Shown one piece after another: positions 10,395 to 22,844 of a DNA stretch of 64,000 nt. The stretch covers positions 110,977,088 to 111,041,087 of the forward strand of contig CM065300.1 of NCBI GenBank assembly GCA_032871835.1. The letters run 5' to 3'. Both the position numbers and the translations under genes were made by a program. Position 1 is the stretch's first letter; each line of letters begins with the position of its first letter. Source of the DNA: Dipteronia dyeriana. Lineage: Eukaryota > Streptophyta > Magnoliopsida > Sapindales > Sapindaceae. The notes beneath the pieces were generated by a model. The model did not search any database. It saw nothing but the letters and a program-made list of their open reading frames with translations, and was not told the DNA's origin.

Positions 10395-13300
10395 TTGGAT
10401 GTAACCTATTTAAGGATCTGATGGCAAACATTAGGATGGGTAGTTGGACCACTCTCGAGACATAACGAGATCCAATTAGTCAGAAAAATAAGACTTGAAA
10501 AAAGAAGAAAAAATCTAAGGAAGGGATAAACTAAGGCGGTAGGAGATCCCTGATGACACAGATTATGAACTGAAATACATTGATTATTAATTGGAGCTAA
10601 TGGATTATGATCAAGGGCCCCGGTTCCAAAAGATACTGTGGAGGATAAAATCCCTTGGTAGATTTTGATTGCAGGAATATAAGACCTCATGATCGAAATA
10701 AGAAAGAACAAAAAGAGGATTGATGAGGTCAGGGCATAGAATAGAGGTAGCTTTGGAGAGGGGTGGGAACTCGTCACATATATGAGGAAGGAGCTTAGAT
10801 TAGTCCAATATGCATGAAGGAAGAAACAGCCAGCACCTATCTTATTCCAAAGTGGTCCTACCATCGATGCTGAGTTTCAGAGAACTATGGATTGATCAAT
10901 GAGTAGGTCGAGTCATCGGAGGAGGATTGAGACAACTAACACTTCATTTTATCTTTCATTACTTGCCATTTTGTTTTGAATATTAAACTGTTCTTAAGCA
11001 ATTTTTTTTCTGCACTTACATTTTGTTTTTATTTATGTTGCTTTAATAACTTTTGGTGGATGATGTTTAGTTTGGTTGTTTTAGGATTTGAAGATATTAT
11101 TGATATTTGAGAAATATTTGCATTGATGGTTGATAATCTCTTTTAGTTTTATGTTTGTGCTTAAAGCTCGACAATTTGTAAAACTCGATAAAACTCGACA
11201 ATTTGTAAGTCTATGTGGAACGAGCAAGTCAATAGTGCTCATAAAAAGGGTATTAACCTAATCCAAATTAGGATGCAAGAAAGCAACCACTTCGGTTTCA
11301 TTTCTAAATCTCAAATTTTGAAAGATAAATTCTTTCTATCTTATTTGATTGATTCAATTCATTGAATACTTGTCGATATTTGTGAATGAGTGGATATTGT
11401 GAATATACGTGTTGATACATTTTTGTTGATTTGGATTTGTTGAGATATTTGTGAATAGACATATTTAGTGTTTATTGGTGAAAATTTTGACTTGAAAACT
11501 TTGCATTTATTGATATATTCGTCTTTGATATGAATGAGCCGAAGACTCTTGTGGATATGAATGTAAATGTATGGGTTTTAATCGCACATATATAACCCCA
11601 TTCAGTTTGGGGTTTTTGCTCACAGTTGGTATAGGTCATACACATGCATATAACTAGATTCGGTTTGGGGGTTTTACCCCGTTCCGTCAATTTTGATAGA
11701 ATAAATGTTTGATAATGATTTTGAGAACCAATATAGGTGCTTGTTCTACATGTCATTATTGTATCGTATTGCCTTTTTATGTTGAGCCTAATTTTGAGTC
11801 TTTTGTATTTATGGGCATTGATTGTGTATGATCAGTGCATAGGTTGGTTTTGTGTCCAATTAGGTGTGCACCGCTAGGCCAGGCTCTTTTGTTTCAAACA
11901 TTAGGAAAAATGTGAAGTTTTGGTTTGGGGGTGTAGATGACTTATTGAGTCTTTTTTTTTTAGTCAGTTTCGGCCTTTTTGTGTTGTTTATGTCCAATTT
12001 TTTCAAAAATTCACGCATTGGCTAGAAATTTCGAGCTTTAAATAGCTTGGGTGTGATGCCTTGAGCGTGTGTTATTGGCTAGTGCTTGTATGCACTTTGA
12101 TCTTTTGTAGTAGCTAGCTGTCACACTAGAGTCTCTATTGTATGTTAGGTCTAGTCCTATCCTTGTTGTGCTTAAGTGGAAAGACTCGGTGCTTTTGCAC
12201 TTTGTTCAAATAGTGGAGACTACCCTAGAACTAACAAACAAAAGCCTATTAAAAAGCGCATTTTAGTGTATGATGTTTACCGTTCTGGAAACATTTTTCT
12301 TTTCATATGTGTCACATGCCATAGGATATTGCATTCATACATATACAAAGGATTACCTGTTAGATGCACTCATTCCCTTAGAAGACAAATCGTGGAAGTG
12401 GTCTTAGGAAATATATGTGAAATTAACTACTTAAATAGGCCAAAACACATTCCTAATTCCTTATGTGTGCTTCCAAAGCCAACTTTGAGGTCAAACACTT
12501 ACCTTTTACTTGGAACCACAATGAACCATATATCCGTAAGCCTAATCACGAATCTACCCTTTTTATTGTCAATCATGCAGGGTGTATGTGTTGATTTGTG
12601 TGAGTGGAAGGTGTAAGATCTCATATGAAATATTGTGTACTTAGGTAGTTATGTAAATGTGCAAGCATGAGCCCAACATGTAAAAATGCCAAATTTACAC
12701 TTAGAGCCGAATTGTCAAATTGTAGATTGCAATTGTGTAAAAGGAAAAGCAAAGAAAGAAAAATCGATGCAGAAAGAAAAGGTAAAGGCAAAGTAAAAAA
12801 AAAGGAGAAAGAAAAGAGCCTTGAAATGTAAATGTAAATTACTCGCAAAATAAAGTACAATTGTGAAGCACAAGTGTGTGTTAAAGTGATGCATAGACGC
12901 TAGTGTGTAAATTGTTGTTAAGTAGAGCTTAGTATGGGGTGTGCGAATAAGTTTGAGCATGATTGGTGATCTTTGAACTCAAAATTTCCTTATTTATTTT
13001 GTTCACCACATCTAACCCCATGACCTCGTTACAACCAAAAAGAAAAGACCTTTTTGATCCATGATGAGTCTTGCTTGGGAATGTTTGTTGAAGCATGATC
13101 TTCAATGTTCATGGCATAGTGACTCTTTCTTAGGCTAGTTCATAGACATTAGTGGTCTTTCAACATTCATTGTATGCAATGCATTAGACTTTTATGCATA
13201 AATTCTATCTTTGCATACTTTGCATGAGTGTTAACTTAGGACTCTAAGTGGAAATAAGATAGTGACTCCACGTAAGGATTAGAGTTGAAACGAAATACAC

Positions 13301-13599
13301 TCAAGGTATATGAGTGAGTATTTCACAATATAGGAGCACTCTTAGGTGTGAGATTCAAGATTGTACGAGTTTACCTTTAGTGTCATCGAGTACCTTTAGA
13401 ACATTTTGCATATGTCTACTTATCACTATCACACATTGATATGAACGATTTATGTACCTATTTGAGGTCCCTAATTCCTATCTATTAATCTTGTTTTCAA
13501 GCATATATTTATATATAAAGTCTTTCGTGAGCCTTGTGTAGGTTATATTCCTTAAAATAAGAGGTTTAGCTAAATTGAAGAGTTTTGGAGGTTAAAGGG
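10395..13599. other. Non-coding region, probable gypsy 3' spacer
   Basis: I see no gene here. An A/G-rich stretch (12720-12820), the block GACCTCGTTACAACC near 13023 and a plus-strand polypurine-like TTTGGGGGTGTAGATGAC near 11922-11940 resemble the untranslated 3' spacer of Athila-type elements, but no coding domain anchors this. The 152-residue minus frame (10406-10864) and the 146-residue plus frame (12176-12616) have no recognisable motif and look like chance openings in skewed-composition DNA. Confidence 0.45.
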
Positions 13600-14361
13600 C
13601 TGAAATTAAAATTGCTCGTGAAAAACACTCAACTTTTGGGGGGTATATCTCCCTCATCAAATCTAACTATGTTTCCTATTTCCTATTTCCTATTTTTCTT
13701 AAATACCCAGATGTCTAGTTTCCAACACCTTTTATAGATCGCGATTATGAGGATTCTAGAGGAAGTTATGGTCATTTTTGTAACAGTGCACGAAGCTAAA
13801 AAATCTTAACCCGAGGGAATAGCCACCTGGATGTGACCTAAGCACCAAGTCACCTCCAGGTCGTATTTTTACCCTGTTTTACCATTTTCAACCCAAATTT
13901 GAAGGGTAATCTTATCATTTTACAGCCAATTCGTGCACTAACCTCTGAATTCTACAAATACCCTCATTTTCTCTCCTCTAAAGTTACTCTTTCCACCTAC
14001 CACACATCTCCCACAACCTACACAAACCCTTCTCCATTTTCTTCATCTTCTCTATCTTCTCCATCTTTTTCATCTTCTTCACCAAATAAGTGAGATTCAA
14101 GCTCTCCTAGAATTTTCCTCCATGGGAGCTCACCAGACATCTCCACCCCATTTTTTCATTTCCTCCACCACAATTTAGAGTAGATTGTAAGGAGAATAGA
14201 AGGGGTCTTTGACCAATTTCGAGCCAAGCATGGAAAGGAGCTCTTGGAGGGTCTTTATTGGTTGTATATTATTTTACTCATTATCTTTCTATTTCATGTT
14301 TTCTTAATCGTGTAATCACCATTTGGGAATTTTTGTAAACCTACACTTGTATGATATATGT
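13600..14361 (+). other. LTR-like region with possible plus-strand promoter
   Basis: A purine run ACTTTTGGGGGG (13630-13641) is followed about 310 bp later by CTACAAATACCC (13952-13963), a TATA-like box, and then by a C/T-rich leader (13970-14090) typical of plant LTR transcripts. This could be an LTR of a gypsy element facing plus. I find no paired LTR or PBS, so it is tentative. Confidence 0.35.
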
Positions 14362-16804
14362 ATGATTGTTTTTAAATTTTTTGGGTTTTATTTTACTCTT
14401 TCATTTGTGCATACTTTTCTCTCTTATTATGATATTCATGTGTATGGATGGTCAACATTAATGTGTATGCATGAATGGGATTAGTAGTAGAGTAATTTAA
14501 TTTAGGAGTAGTGTAATTTAACATCACATGATTGTCTGTATGTTGATGGAGTAACCAAAATACCATGTTTAGAATAATTTGAGTGTTTGAGTATTAGCAC
14601 CAAAGAGTCGAAGCTTGGTTGATTATGCATTCATATGCTATATTATTCTTTGGTTCTAATGAGTCTTTTTATTAAGGCACATTTTTTCATCCCATGGAAT
14701 GGATTGGGGTGATGAATTGATTTTGGTGAATTCCTTAATCAAGAGAATGAACCCTTAACTTAAATTGAATGTTCTTAATGTTTAACAATCAACTATTTGT
14801 GCATTTTTGTTTGGTGAACTTTTTTCCCATTTTAGACATTCTTCTTAGGAGATTTAAGAAACAAGGGAGAGTTATCTCTTTTATTGAGAGAGTTGTGCAT
14901 TTAAGAGATTAGAGACCGTCGTATCGACCTGAGCACCAATTCCTGGTTCGGATGAGTTCTCACTATATTTATGTCTCTTCATTGATGTGTGCCTTCATTC
15001 ACTATGGAGATTGATAAAATCGAATCCTTGTTACCACTAACCTTTCTCTTGTGCTTGTGTAGCTATATGAATATTTTGGTTGTTTAATGCTTTTACTTGA
15101 CTAGCCATCTTGTGAAAGATTGTTGGTTCTTGATCGGTTTCAGACTACACAAGAATGACCTTCGCAATAACACGAGGTCAAAAACTAGTATAGTGACAAG
15201 TAGGGATTGTTACCACAAGGACTAAGGGTTTGAGTACCGGATTTTGTCGGCTTTAATACTATTTGAACTAATTTAATAACAAGAGTGTCCAGAATTTTAC
15301 ACTAAGATTTACTATGAAATACTTTTCCAATGCAACCAATGCTACTCTTAACAAGAACAAATGTGACAATATTGATGTAAAATGTGCTAGAACTCGAATC
15401 CACCCCGCCCATATTAACTAAACATTATAACCCTTTAAATCTAAAGCAAGCAAGCAAAGATTATAGATTCGTATTCCTTACAATTATTTCTAATCTCATT
15501 AGATAACTTAGAAATCTCATCCACACATACAATACATGCATGAACTCATATGATTATTCTTAAATTCTTTGGGTTTTATTTTACTCTTTCATTTGTGCAT
15601 AATTTTCTCTCTTATTATGATATTCATTTGTGTGGATGGTCAACATTATTGTGTATGCATGAATGGGATTAGGAGTAGAGTAATTTAATTTATGAGTAGT
15701 GTAATTTAACATCACATGATTGTCTGTATGTTGATGGAGGAACCAAAATACCATGTTTAGAATGATTTGAGTGTTTGAGTATTAGCACCAATGAGTGGGA
15801 GAAGCTTGGTTGATTATGCATTCATATGCTAGATTAGGCTTTTGTTCTAATGAGTCTTTGTATTAAGGCACATTTCTGATCCCATGGAATGGATTGGGTG
15901 ATGAATATATTTTGGTGAATTCCTTAATCAAGAGAATGAACTCTTAACTTAAATTGAATGTTCTTAATATTTAACAATCAACTATTTATGCATTGCTGCT
16001 TGGTCAACTTTTTTCCCATTTTATAAATTCTTCTTAGGGAGATTTGAGAAAAAAAGGGAGAGTTATCTCTTTTATTGAGAGACTCTTTCATTCAAGAGAT
16101 TGGAAATCGTTGTATCGTCCAGTGGTCAGGACTATCGTGATTGACAACCATTAAAACCTGGTGTTCGATTCCTGGTTCGGATGAGTTCTCTTTTCTATCT
16201 ATTTTGTATTTCTCTCACTGTATTTATGTCTCTTCATTGATTTGTACCTTCATTCACTAGGGAGATTGATAAAATCGAATCCTTGATACCACCAACCTTT
16301 CTCTTGTGCTTGTGTAGCTATATGAATATTTTGACTGTTTAATGCTTTTACTTAACTAGCCATCTTGTGAAAGATTGTTGGTTGTTGATCGGTTTCAGTC
16401 TACACAAGAATGACCCTCGTAATAACACGAGGCCAAAAACTAGTATAGTTACAAGTAAGATTGTTACCATAAGGACTAAGGAATTGAGTATCGGAATTTG
16501 TCTGCTTTTATACTATTTGAACAAATTTAATAACAAGAGTGTCCAAAATTTTACACTAAGATTTACAATGAAATACTTTTCCAATGCAACAACTACAACT
16601 CTTAACAAGAACAAATGTGACAATATTGATGTAAAATGTGCTAGAACTCGAATCCACCCTGCCCATCTTAACTAAACATTATAACCCCTTTAAATCTAAA
16701 GCAAGCAAGCAAAGATTATAGATTCGTATTCCCTACAATGATTTCTAATCTCTTTAGATATCTTAGAAATCTCATCCACACATACAATACATGCATGAAC
16801 TCAA
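14362..16804. repeat. Direct tandem duplication, about 1.19 kb x 2
   Basis: Unit 1 (14362-15549) and unit 2 (15550-16804) align end to end: ATGATTGTTTTTAAATT versus ATGATTATTCTTAAATT at the starts, then TTTGGGTTTTATTTTACTC, GGATGGTCAACATTA and ATACATGCATGAACTCA at the ends. Differences are frequent (several percent by eye), so the duplication is old. Unit 2 keeps about 60 bp near 16110-16200 that unit 1 has lost. The DNA is non-coding and abuts the Athila LTR. Confidence 0.9.
16106..16180 (+). pseudogene. tRNA-Glu-like decayed sequence
   Basis: The segment resembles a plant tRNA-Glu. The start reads TCGTTGTATCGTCCAGTGG (D-arm, A-box-like), followed by TCAGGACTATC; the end reads GTGTTCGATTCCTGG (T-arm, B-box-like). 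The anticodon stem does not pair well and the acceptor ends do not match, so it is not a functional tRNA gene. It lies inside unit 2 of the tandem duplication; in unit 1 (about 14912-14955) only the flanks remain. Confidence 0.5.
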
Positions 16805-18046
16805 TATGTTTTATGGAACACTTTCATGAATCATATATGCTAGCCTAGTGATACCTCATCTTTCTAGTCATATATAATGAACAATTTGCTTATCAAAAGA
16901 TCATTCATGATGATGGGCAATCAATATTAAAGTATTAAGCATGCAAATCATTCATACAACCTTACAAGCACTTGTAGAGAATTTTAAGAGGTCATTTATA
17001 ATTAATCAAGAGGGGGTTTCATCTTGTTCTAGCACTAAGAATGCTTAACTCATATTACACCTGAAAACCATACATTTCATCAAATGATTATAGGCCATAT
17101 CAAATACAAGAAGATACAAGAATGAGTTTTAAGAGAAAAAAACTAGTTGTAGAACTTTTTCTTGCAATGCTGGGCTCCAATGGCTTCACTCCTCCAAGAG
17201 ACAACCTCCTGGCTACTCCAAGCTTCTTCTTCAGACACCCAAGTTCAAAGGATAGTAGAAATGTTATGGTAGAAAAAATTGTAGAAGAAGAAGCTCCTCT
17301 CTTTTCCTTTCTTGTATTTAAGAAGGCTAGGAATCGAAATGGAAAGAGAGAGAAGTTTGCATGAAGGGGGATAGGTCAAAGGAAGAGAGAGTGTAGCTGG
17401 GGAAATGATGATGGCCTCAAAAAGTAGGAGAAATCATTTTATTTCAGAGATGGGATACCAAATCCAAAATTTTTAGGGTTTAAGAGATCACTGGAAAAGA
17501 CATCTTTTGCTTGAGGATTGCTCGATGAAGGGGTGAAACGTCGAGTGAAAATTGGTTTTGACGCAGCTAGAAGGACTTTCGCTAGAGAGTTCGCACGATG
17601 AGGGAGTGAAAGTTGTGGTGTGCAAAACAGTTTCTCAAGACTTCACTGGATACTTTGCTCGAGGAAGGCGTGAATACCTTGGTCACGAAATAGCCTGATA
17701 TGAGATTCACTGTAAGTTTCGTACGAGGTTGGGGTAAAAATTGTAGTGCTGGAATAGCTCCACTTCAAGCTTCGCTCCACGCTTGCAAGAAGACTTTAGG
17801 CATATAAATAGTTGTCCTCTATTTCGCACAAGACTTCACAAGAGGAGTGAGCGAAACTGAAATCCCAGCCTTTCTTGAAATTGCAAAATTGCCTAAAAAA
17901 TTCTGATTTTCTTCATTTAAGCTCCTCTAATGGAAAAGAAACTCCTAAAATGCTAAAATGAGCCATTAAAAGCACAATTCTGCTCAGGAAATGAACTAAA
18001 AGTTAAATAAATGAGGCTACAAAAAGTGTAAAATATGACATTATCA
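16805..18046 (-). repeat. 3' LTR of Athila-type gypsy element (minus strand)
   Basis: On the minus strand the LTR begins TGATAATGTCATATTTTACA at 18046, directly after a polypurine tract. This start and PPT are typical of Athila-type elements. The LTR includes a degenerate array of TTCGC/GCGAA motifs (17520-17860) and a TATA-like stretch on the minus strand near 17800 (ATTTATATGCC). The left limit is uncertain; the tandem duplication at 14362-16804 may also be LTR sequence. No second LTR is in the window. Confidence 0.65.
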
Positions 18047-18060
18047 CACCCCCAAACTTA
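18047..18060 (-). other. Polypurine tract of Athila-type element
   Basis: The minus strand reads TAAGTTTGGGGGTG, immediately followed by the LTR start TGATAATG. It primes second-strand synthesis and fixes the element's minus orientation. Confidence 0.8.
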
Positions 18061-18235
18061 TCTTTTGATCGTTCCTAGCAAACCAACAAAAGAAAGATAT
18101 TTAACTAACTACAATAAAAAAAATCTGCTGAGTGAAACGAAAAAGAGAGATACAACGTTGGGTTTACAAAGTGTGGGGACTAGAAAATATTGCTAAGATC
18201 ACTGAGAACAAGCAAGAATGTCAAAAACCAACTAT
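18061..18235 (-). other. Athila 3' untranslated spacer, left part
   Basis: A-rich non-coding DNA lies between the Athila polypurine tract and the copia insertion. It resumes beyond the insertion at 25343. No gene is seen. Confidence 0.5.
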
Positions 18236-18278
18236 GCCAATCGTAAAACAAATATCTGGTCTAGTGCATAGCATTGCA
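18236..18278 (-). repeat. 43-bp inverted fragment of copia RNase H
   Basis: On the minus strand this encodes AMLCTRPDICFTIGIV, matching the start of the copia RNase H at 7246 (YAMLSTRQDICFVVG) and near 39500-39550. It abuts the 5' LTR of copia copy 2 but in the opposite orientation to that element. Nothing else of a minus-strand copia element is seen here. Confidence 0.8.
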
Positions 18279-20052
18279 TGTTAGGATTATGATCGATAGC
18301 AAGAGTGTAATATCGTAATTAACAATCTTTTTATATGAATAAAGTGATTTCTAGTTTAACAAATCTTATAGAATTTATAGTTTAATTATTATAATTGTCA
18401 AAAGTAAATAATCTTAAGGTCAAAATACTATGAGAAAAGAAGAATTGTTCATACATCTAGATATGTATGAGGTAGACACAATTCTTTAGTTAGTCTTGAA
18501 TAATATTCACAACTTAAGATAGAAGGTTGGGTGTCTTTATCTTGTCAAAGTTGTAGATTCTTTTACTAGCATTTGAGTGGGATCAAATGTGTTATAATGA
18601 GTCTAAAATCAAAGTAAGGTGTCTTTGGGCAAAAGAATATAGTGCACTGGGTACATTGAATTGGATCAAAATGAAATACTTTATCTAGAACCGTCAATGG
18701 ATAAAAGTTTTCAATTGAAGACAATCGGAGAGTCTATCTCAATCTTGAGATAAATGATGGACTTATAGTTGCAAGTGTTATCATTTGAGCTATCAATGAG
18801 TACGATTATATAGCATAGTCTATCCTTGATAGTTTGGTGGTATTCATTTGTTAATCGATAGAGGACTTTATTTATAGATATGGACATCGTGGCTCCATTT
18901 ATTGAATGAGAGTAGAATACCATCATATGGATGATTTGAGGTATTGGATATTAAATCTTAACGTTAAGTTTTCAATAGTGTCTATTGAAACATAGCTTCT
19001 GGACAAGCCAAAATTTCCAAGTTTAAAATGTGGTCATACGAGTAAATATGGTAACTTGGAGAGCTATAGGCGGTCTATGATCTCTTGGCAATTACTGGTA
19101 TTCTTCACGAGGATACACTTTCTCCAATAAGGTTGTCTAGGGTATGAATGAGTAACATCAACTTATTCTATCTTTATTTAAGAGTTCAATTTTGGTTCTT
19201 TAGTGGAATGAACTAAAATTAAATAAATCGGACTTAAGTGAATCATTTGTTGATTGTGAATGAGTTGTGTCTATTGGAGCTTAAATTTAGATAGCCCACC
19301 AAGATCCCCAATCCACATGAACTTGCATGGATCACTTGATATATTCTAACGGACCAATTTAGGGGTCCATCTAGAATTGTATTAAGCCATGTGAACTTGT
19401 TTCGTTTTGTAAGAATAGGTCTAGTTCACATGTGAACTTTTTATTATGGACCAATGGTTTTAAGAAAATAAGAAAAATAATATATGGCCCATATGCATGT
19501 GTTGGGCGGCAAGGCTATTAAGAATAGCTTAAATTATATTATTTTTATTTTATTATTTAATTAAATGGAAATTAATTAATTTGTTGATTAATTAATTATT
19601 TAATTAAAAGTCAAAATCTTTTCCTAATAGGAGATGGTCTCCTAAAATTATACTATTGTTAGTAGTATAATTAATATTAAAGACTATATTTAATAATTAG
19701 TTAAATAAAAAGAGTTATTTATCTAATCAAATTAGGAAGTCTTTAATATGGTTACAAATACACTATTGAGTTGGGTTAAGAGACTTGGTGTTGGATAGAA
19801 TCCTTTTTGGAAAGGATTCTTAACCGCCAAGTAATTCTACCTAAGGAAAGGATTCTTAACAACCAAGCAAATCTTTCATAGGAAAAGAATTAAGTTTCCT
19901 AATACTTACCCTATGAATTTAGGCTAGCTATGTATATATAAGATGATGATAGAATTCCTTTTAGATAAGGATTCTTAACTACCAAATATATCCATCTAAG
20001 GAAAGGATTCTTTCCAACCAAGTAAATCATTCTTAGGAGAGGATTAATCATC

Positions 20053-20095
<43 letters not shown>

Positions 20096-20724
20096 TTTGA
20101 AATTCGGCCATCCCATAAGAATTCTATGATGAAAATTTCGGCCATGCTAGTTACTTTTCAAGAGAGAATTTGGCATAGCAAGAGAGAATTTTGAGGGAGA
20201 AAATTTTAGTTTTTGCTCTAGACAAAATTCGATCAACTCATAGATAAAGGGTGTGGAATTCGACCATGGAGAAAAGAAAAAAAGAGAACATTTTTGTTTT
20301 CGATAGTACACTAGTATCCTTTACATCAAAAGGGTTTTGTGTACAACATCGAATAAAGGTTCATGCGAGTTTCAATCAAATTGATTGATAATTCACAAGT
20401 GACCGGACGTTCTTGGATTTTTCTCTTGGAGGATATTTGTAACTAACAAAGAAATTTTTTTTCTTTGTCTCCATCCTTAGGTATACAATTTAAAGAAAGG
20501 GAGCCCACACTCCTAGGTGATTCACGTTCGTGATTAGATTGGAAGATCTTACGGAATCAATTTGGCGCTTGTTCAATTGTCACTAAGGTATGGCACTTTT
20601 TATATATGTCAATTAATCTAGGGTTAAGGTTCTAGTTGCATAAAGGATTTTTTTTTTATACGAAACCCCTAATTTCAATTTTCTCATGCTTCCGTTGCGT
20701 TTTTTAACCGTTCTTTTCCCTTCA
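18279..20724 (+). repeat. 5' LTR of Angela-like copia copy 2
   Basis: The LTR starts TGTTAGGATTATGATCGATA and ends TTTTCCCTTCA, directly before a tRNA-iMet-type primer-binding site. It is 2446 bp and matches the LTRs of copies 1 and 3 in inverse orientation. A TATA box (TATGTATATATAAG) lies at 19930-19942, with TATA/TG microsatellites following. It is inserted in the Athila 3' spacer. The flanking bases TTGCA (left) and GGTAC (right of 25342) do not match, so the element ends have been rearranged. Confidence 0.93.
20053..20096. repeat. (AT)n-(GT)n microsatellite
   Basis: About six AT units pass into about twelve GT units inside the 5' LTR of copia copy 2, just downstream of the putative TATA box. 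Confidence 0.95.
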
Positions 20725-20736
20725 ATTGGTATCACC
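20725..20736 (+). other. Primer-binding site (tRNA-iMet), copia copy 2
   Basis: ATTGGTATCACC follows the LTR. The eight bases TGGTATCA match the complement of the 3' end of plant initiator tRNA-Met; the following GAGC is changed to CCCT. Confidence 0.85.
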
Positions 20737-20849
20737 CTTGATTAATTGATGAATGTGTTCGTGAATCTTTTTCTTTTACTGTATATATGCATGTTTTAGA
20801 AAGAGATGTCACTCTAGGTATTCACATATATATTTACATTGGAATGTAT

Positions 20850-20896
<47 letters not shown>

Positions 20897-22100
20897 TTAT
20901 ATGTGGTTTGTTATTGCTCAATTTTGGTCCTAGAATTTCAATGTATTTTGTTTTGGGATTGTAACAAAAAGGGTGGCCTATTATCGCCATCATTTCCTTT
21001 TTTGTAGTTGCTAAGTTTTTTTTTTGTTGTAATAAAAAAATGCAGTATTTTATTATTTAAATTCTTCTGTAATACATTCAAGTTTCGAAAACTCAAAGGT
21101 TTGAAGAATTAGGAGCAACCGGAACAAGTTTGGGACAGTGCGAGCTGTAACAACAAATGTGTGTGCGATGAGAGCGCAACCACGTTTGTTGTGGCATGGT
21201 CTGCGCATGGCAGCCCTTTTGGTAGCCATGGGCTGCGCATGGCAACCCTCTTTGGGTTTGCGGCATGTTCACGCCCATGGGCATGGGCGAAGGGTACGCA
21301 CGCCTATAGGAGGCAGCCAAGGGAGTCCGAATGATGAAGGTCGCGTGAAGACTTGTTCGCCAAGAAAGGAGTTCTTGTATTCCAAGATATATGTAATTTA
21401 CTTATTTTTCTAGGATGAACCAAAATTGTAGCTATTTATAATTTTGTAAATATTGCAATGTTTGTCATTGTTTGATAACATGTCATATAGAATAGGAGTG
21501 CCACTCATATATCTCTTTTGGTATGAACATGCATTGATTGGTTTAAGTATCTAAATTGACATCTAGATAACTTGGTAAATCATTCTTTGGAATTCGATCA
21601 CACGCCTTAAACAATTGAGTGGGAGAAGGTGTTTTTGAACACCTACGGCCTCCAAGTTTAGTTGAACTTTATGTTTTGTGAATAACCTCCCAAGAGGTAT
21701 TCATGAATGGAATTTAGCAAGATACTTCCTTGCAAGGATAGACTAGACAATTAGCCCAAACGATATCTACTCCCAAAGGAGGGATATTCGTGAGGGACTA
21801 TATTGAAGGTCAATAACTTGGTAACACACTCAATGTGAGTTTATTAATATCCTCCCAAGAGTTCTTGTTAATAAAATCACAAGGCTAAAATTGAAAACGT
21901 TGGTTGTTATGTTAACAATTAGGTGGGACCTAGTCCAACTAGTAAATATTGCGAAATCCCAAAGGAGGCGTGACATTTATGGGTGTTGGATCACCGTTGA
22001 ATTTTTACGATTGAATTATTTCATTTAATTCAAGATAAATATTCAAAAGTGCTTAATCATGATTATTCACTTATATAATTTTGTTTATTAAAAAGAAATC
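20737..22100 (+). other. Untranslated leader of copia copy 2
   Basis: This is a long leader between PBS and gag. It contains a GC-rich island (21170-21310) with CCATGG and GGCTGCGCATGGCA-type blocks that corresponds to the 31-bp array of copy 3 (43440-43556), but here it is not amplified. The 91-codon plus frame across the island (21138-21413) has no counterpart in copy 3 and is not supported as a gene. Confidence 0.65.
20852..20893. repeat. (TA)n microsatellite
   Basis: About 21 TA units lie in the leader between the primer-binding site and gag of copia copy 2. Confidence 0.95.
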
Positions 22101-22797
22101 ATGACCCCATCCCTAATAAATATCTTAAAAGATAATACTTTAACTGATGATAATTATGTCACATGGAAAAGGAATATTGGGTTGTTGTTGCTAGCTAAAA
22201 AGTATAAGTTTATTATGTATATTCCTTAACCACAAAACTTATGAATCTAACTCAGGAAGCAAAGAGATGAGTATCAGTAGTGAAAGTCTTCAGATGAGAT
22301 GGCTAAATGTACGTTACATTATGGCCATCATCTCCGACGTGTTGCAATAGCAACATGAAGGAATAGAGACTGCTGCCGATATAATGATGTCTTTAGAGGA
22401 GATGTTTGCTATGAGGTCTAGGATGACTAAGAGAGACAGACAATGATTGCTTTTATGTATCTTAGGATGAAACCTGGATTGGGTGTGAAAGATCACATGA
22501 TAAAAGTCATAGCATATCTCAACATTACTGAACTGAATGCTGCTAAGATAGATGGTGAGACCAAAATTGACATGATTGTCAACTCACTATCGGATACCTT
22601 TGATCAATTCAAGTTGGACTACACCTTGAATAATAAGGAATACACCTTGCAAGGCCTGCTGCAAGATATTCAAAGCACCAAGATAATCCTTATGAAAGGC
22701 AAGGGTAAAGAGATTCATATGCTTGGTAAGTTGCTACTGTTAAAGACCCGTAAGAAGGTCAAAAAACAACATAAGAAAAAGCAACTTGAGCCTTCTT
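22101..22797 (+). pseudogene. Copia gag, copy 2
   Basis: The start ATG at 22101 opens MTPSLINILKDNTLTDDNY and VTWKRNIGLLLLA, typical of Angela-type gag. The open C-terminal half is 22443-22797: KPGLGVKDHMIKVI, DMIVNSLSDTFDQFKLDYT, TLQGLLQDIQ, ending in a Lys-rich tail (KKVKKQHKKKQLEPS). Stops interrupt 22220-22440. A trace of the zinc knuckle follows (GKCFFMVQKGQ), in which the CX2C pattern is lost. Gag would form the virus-like particle; this copy cannot. Confidence 0.85.
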
Positions 22798-22844
22798 AGA
22801 AGGAGACTAAGAAAGTAACCAAGATCAAAGGAAAGTGTTTCTTT

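Noticed and set aside
10406..10864. 152-codon minus-strand frame, hydrophobic
   Set aside because: No motif, no neighbours of a gene, and composition (T-rich minus strand) explains both hydrophobicity and openness.
12176..12616. 146-codon plus-strand frame
   Set aside because: Starts with a non-ATG codon, has no recognisable domain and lies in non-coding retroelement spacer.
17122..17364. 80-codon plus frame
   Set aside because: Lies antisense in the Athila LTR downstream of its promoter region, without domain or conservation.
21138..21413. 91-codon plus frame over the GC-rich leader island of copia copy 2
   Set aside because: Not conserved as a frame in copy 3, where the same region became a 31-bp array that shifts frame each unit.
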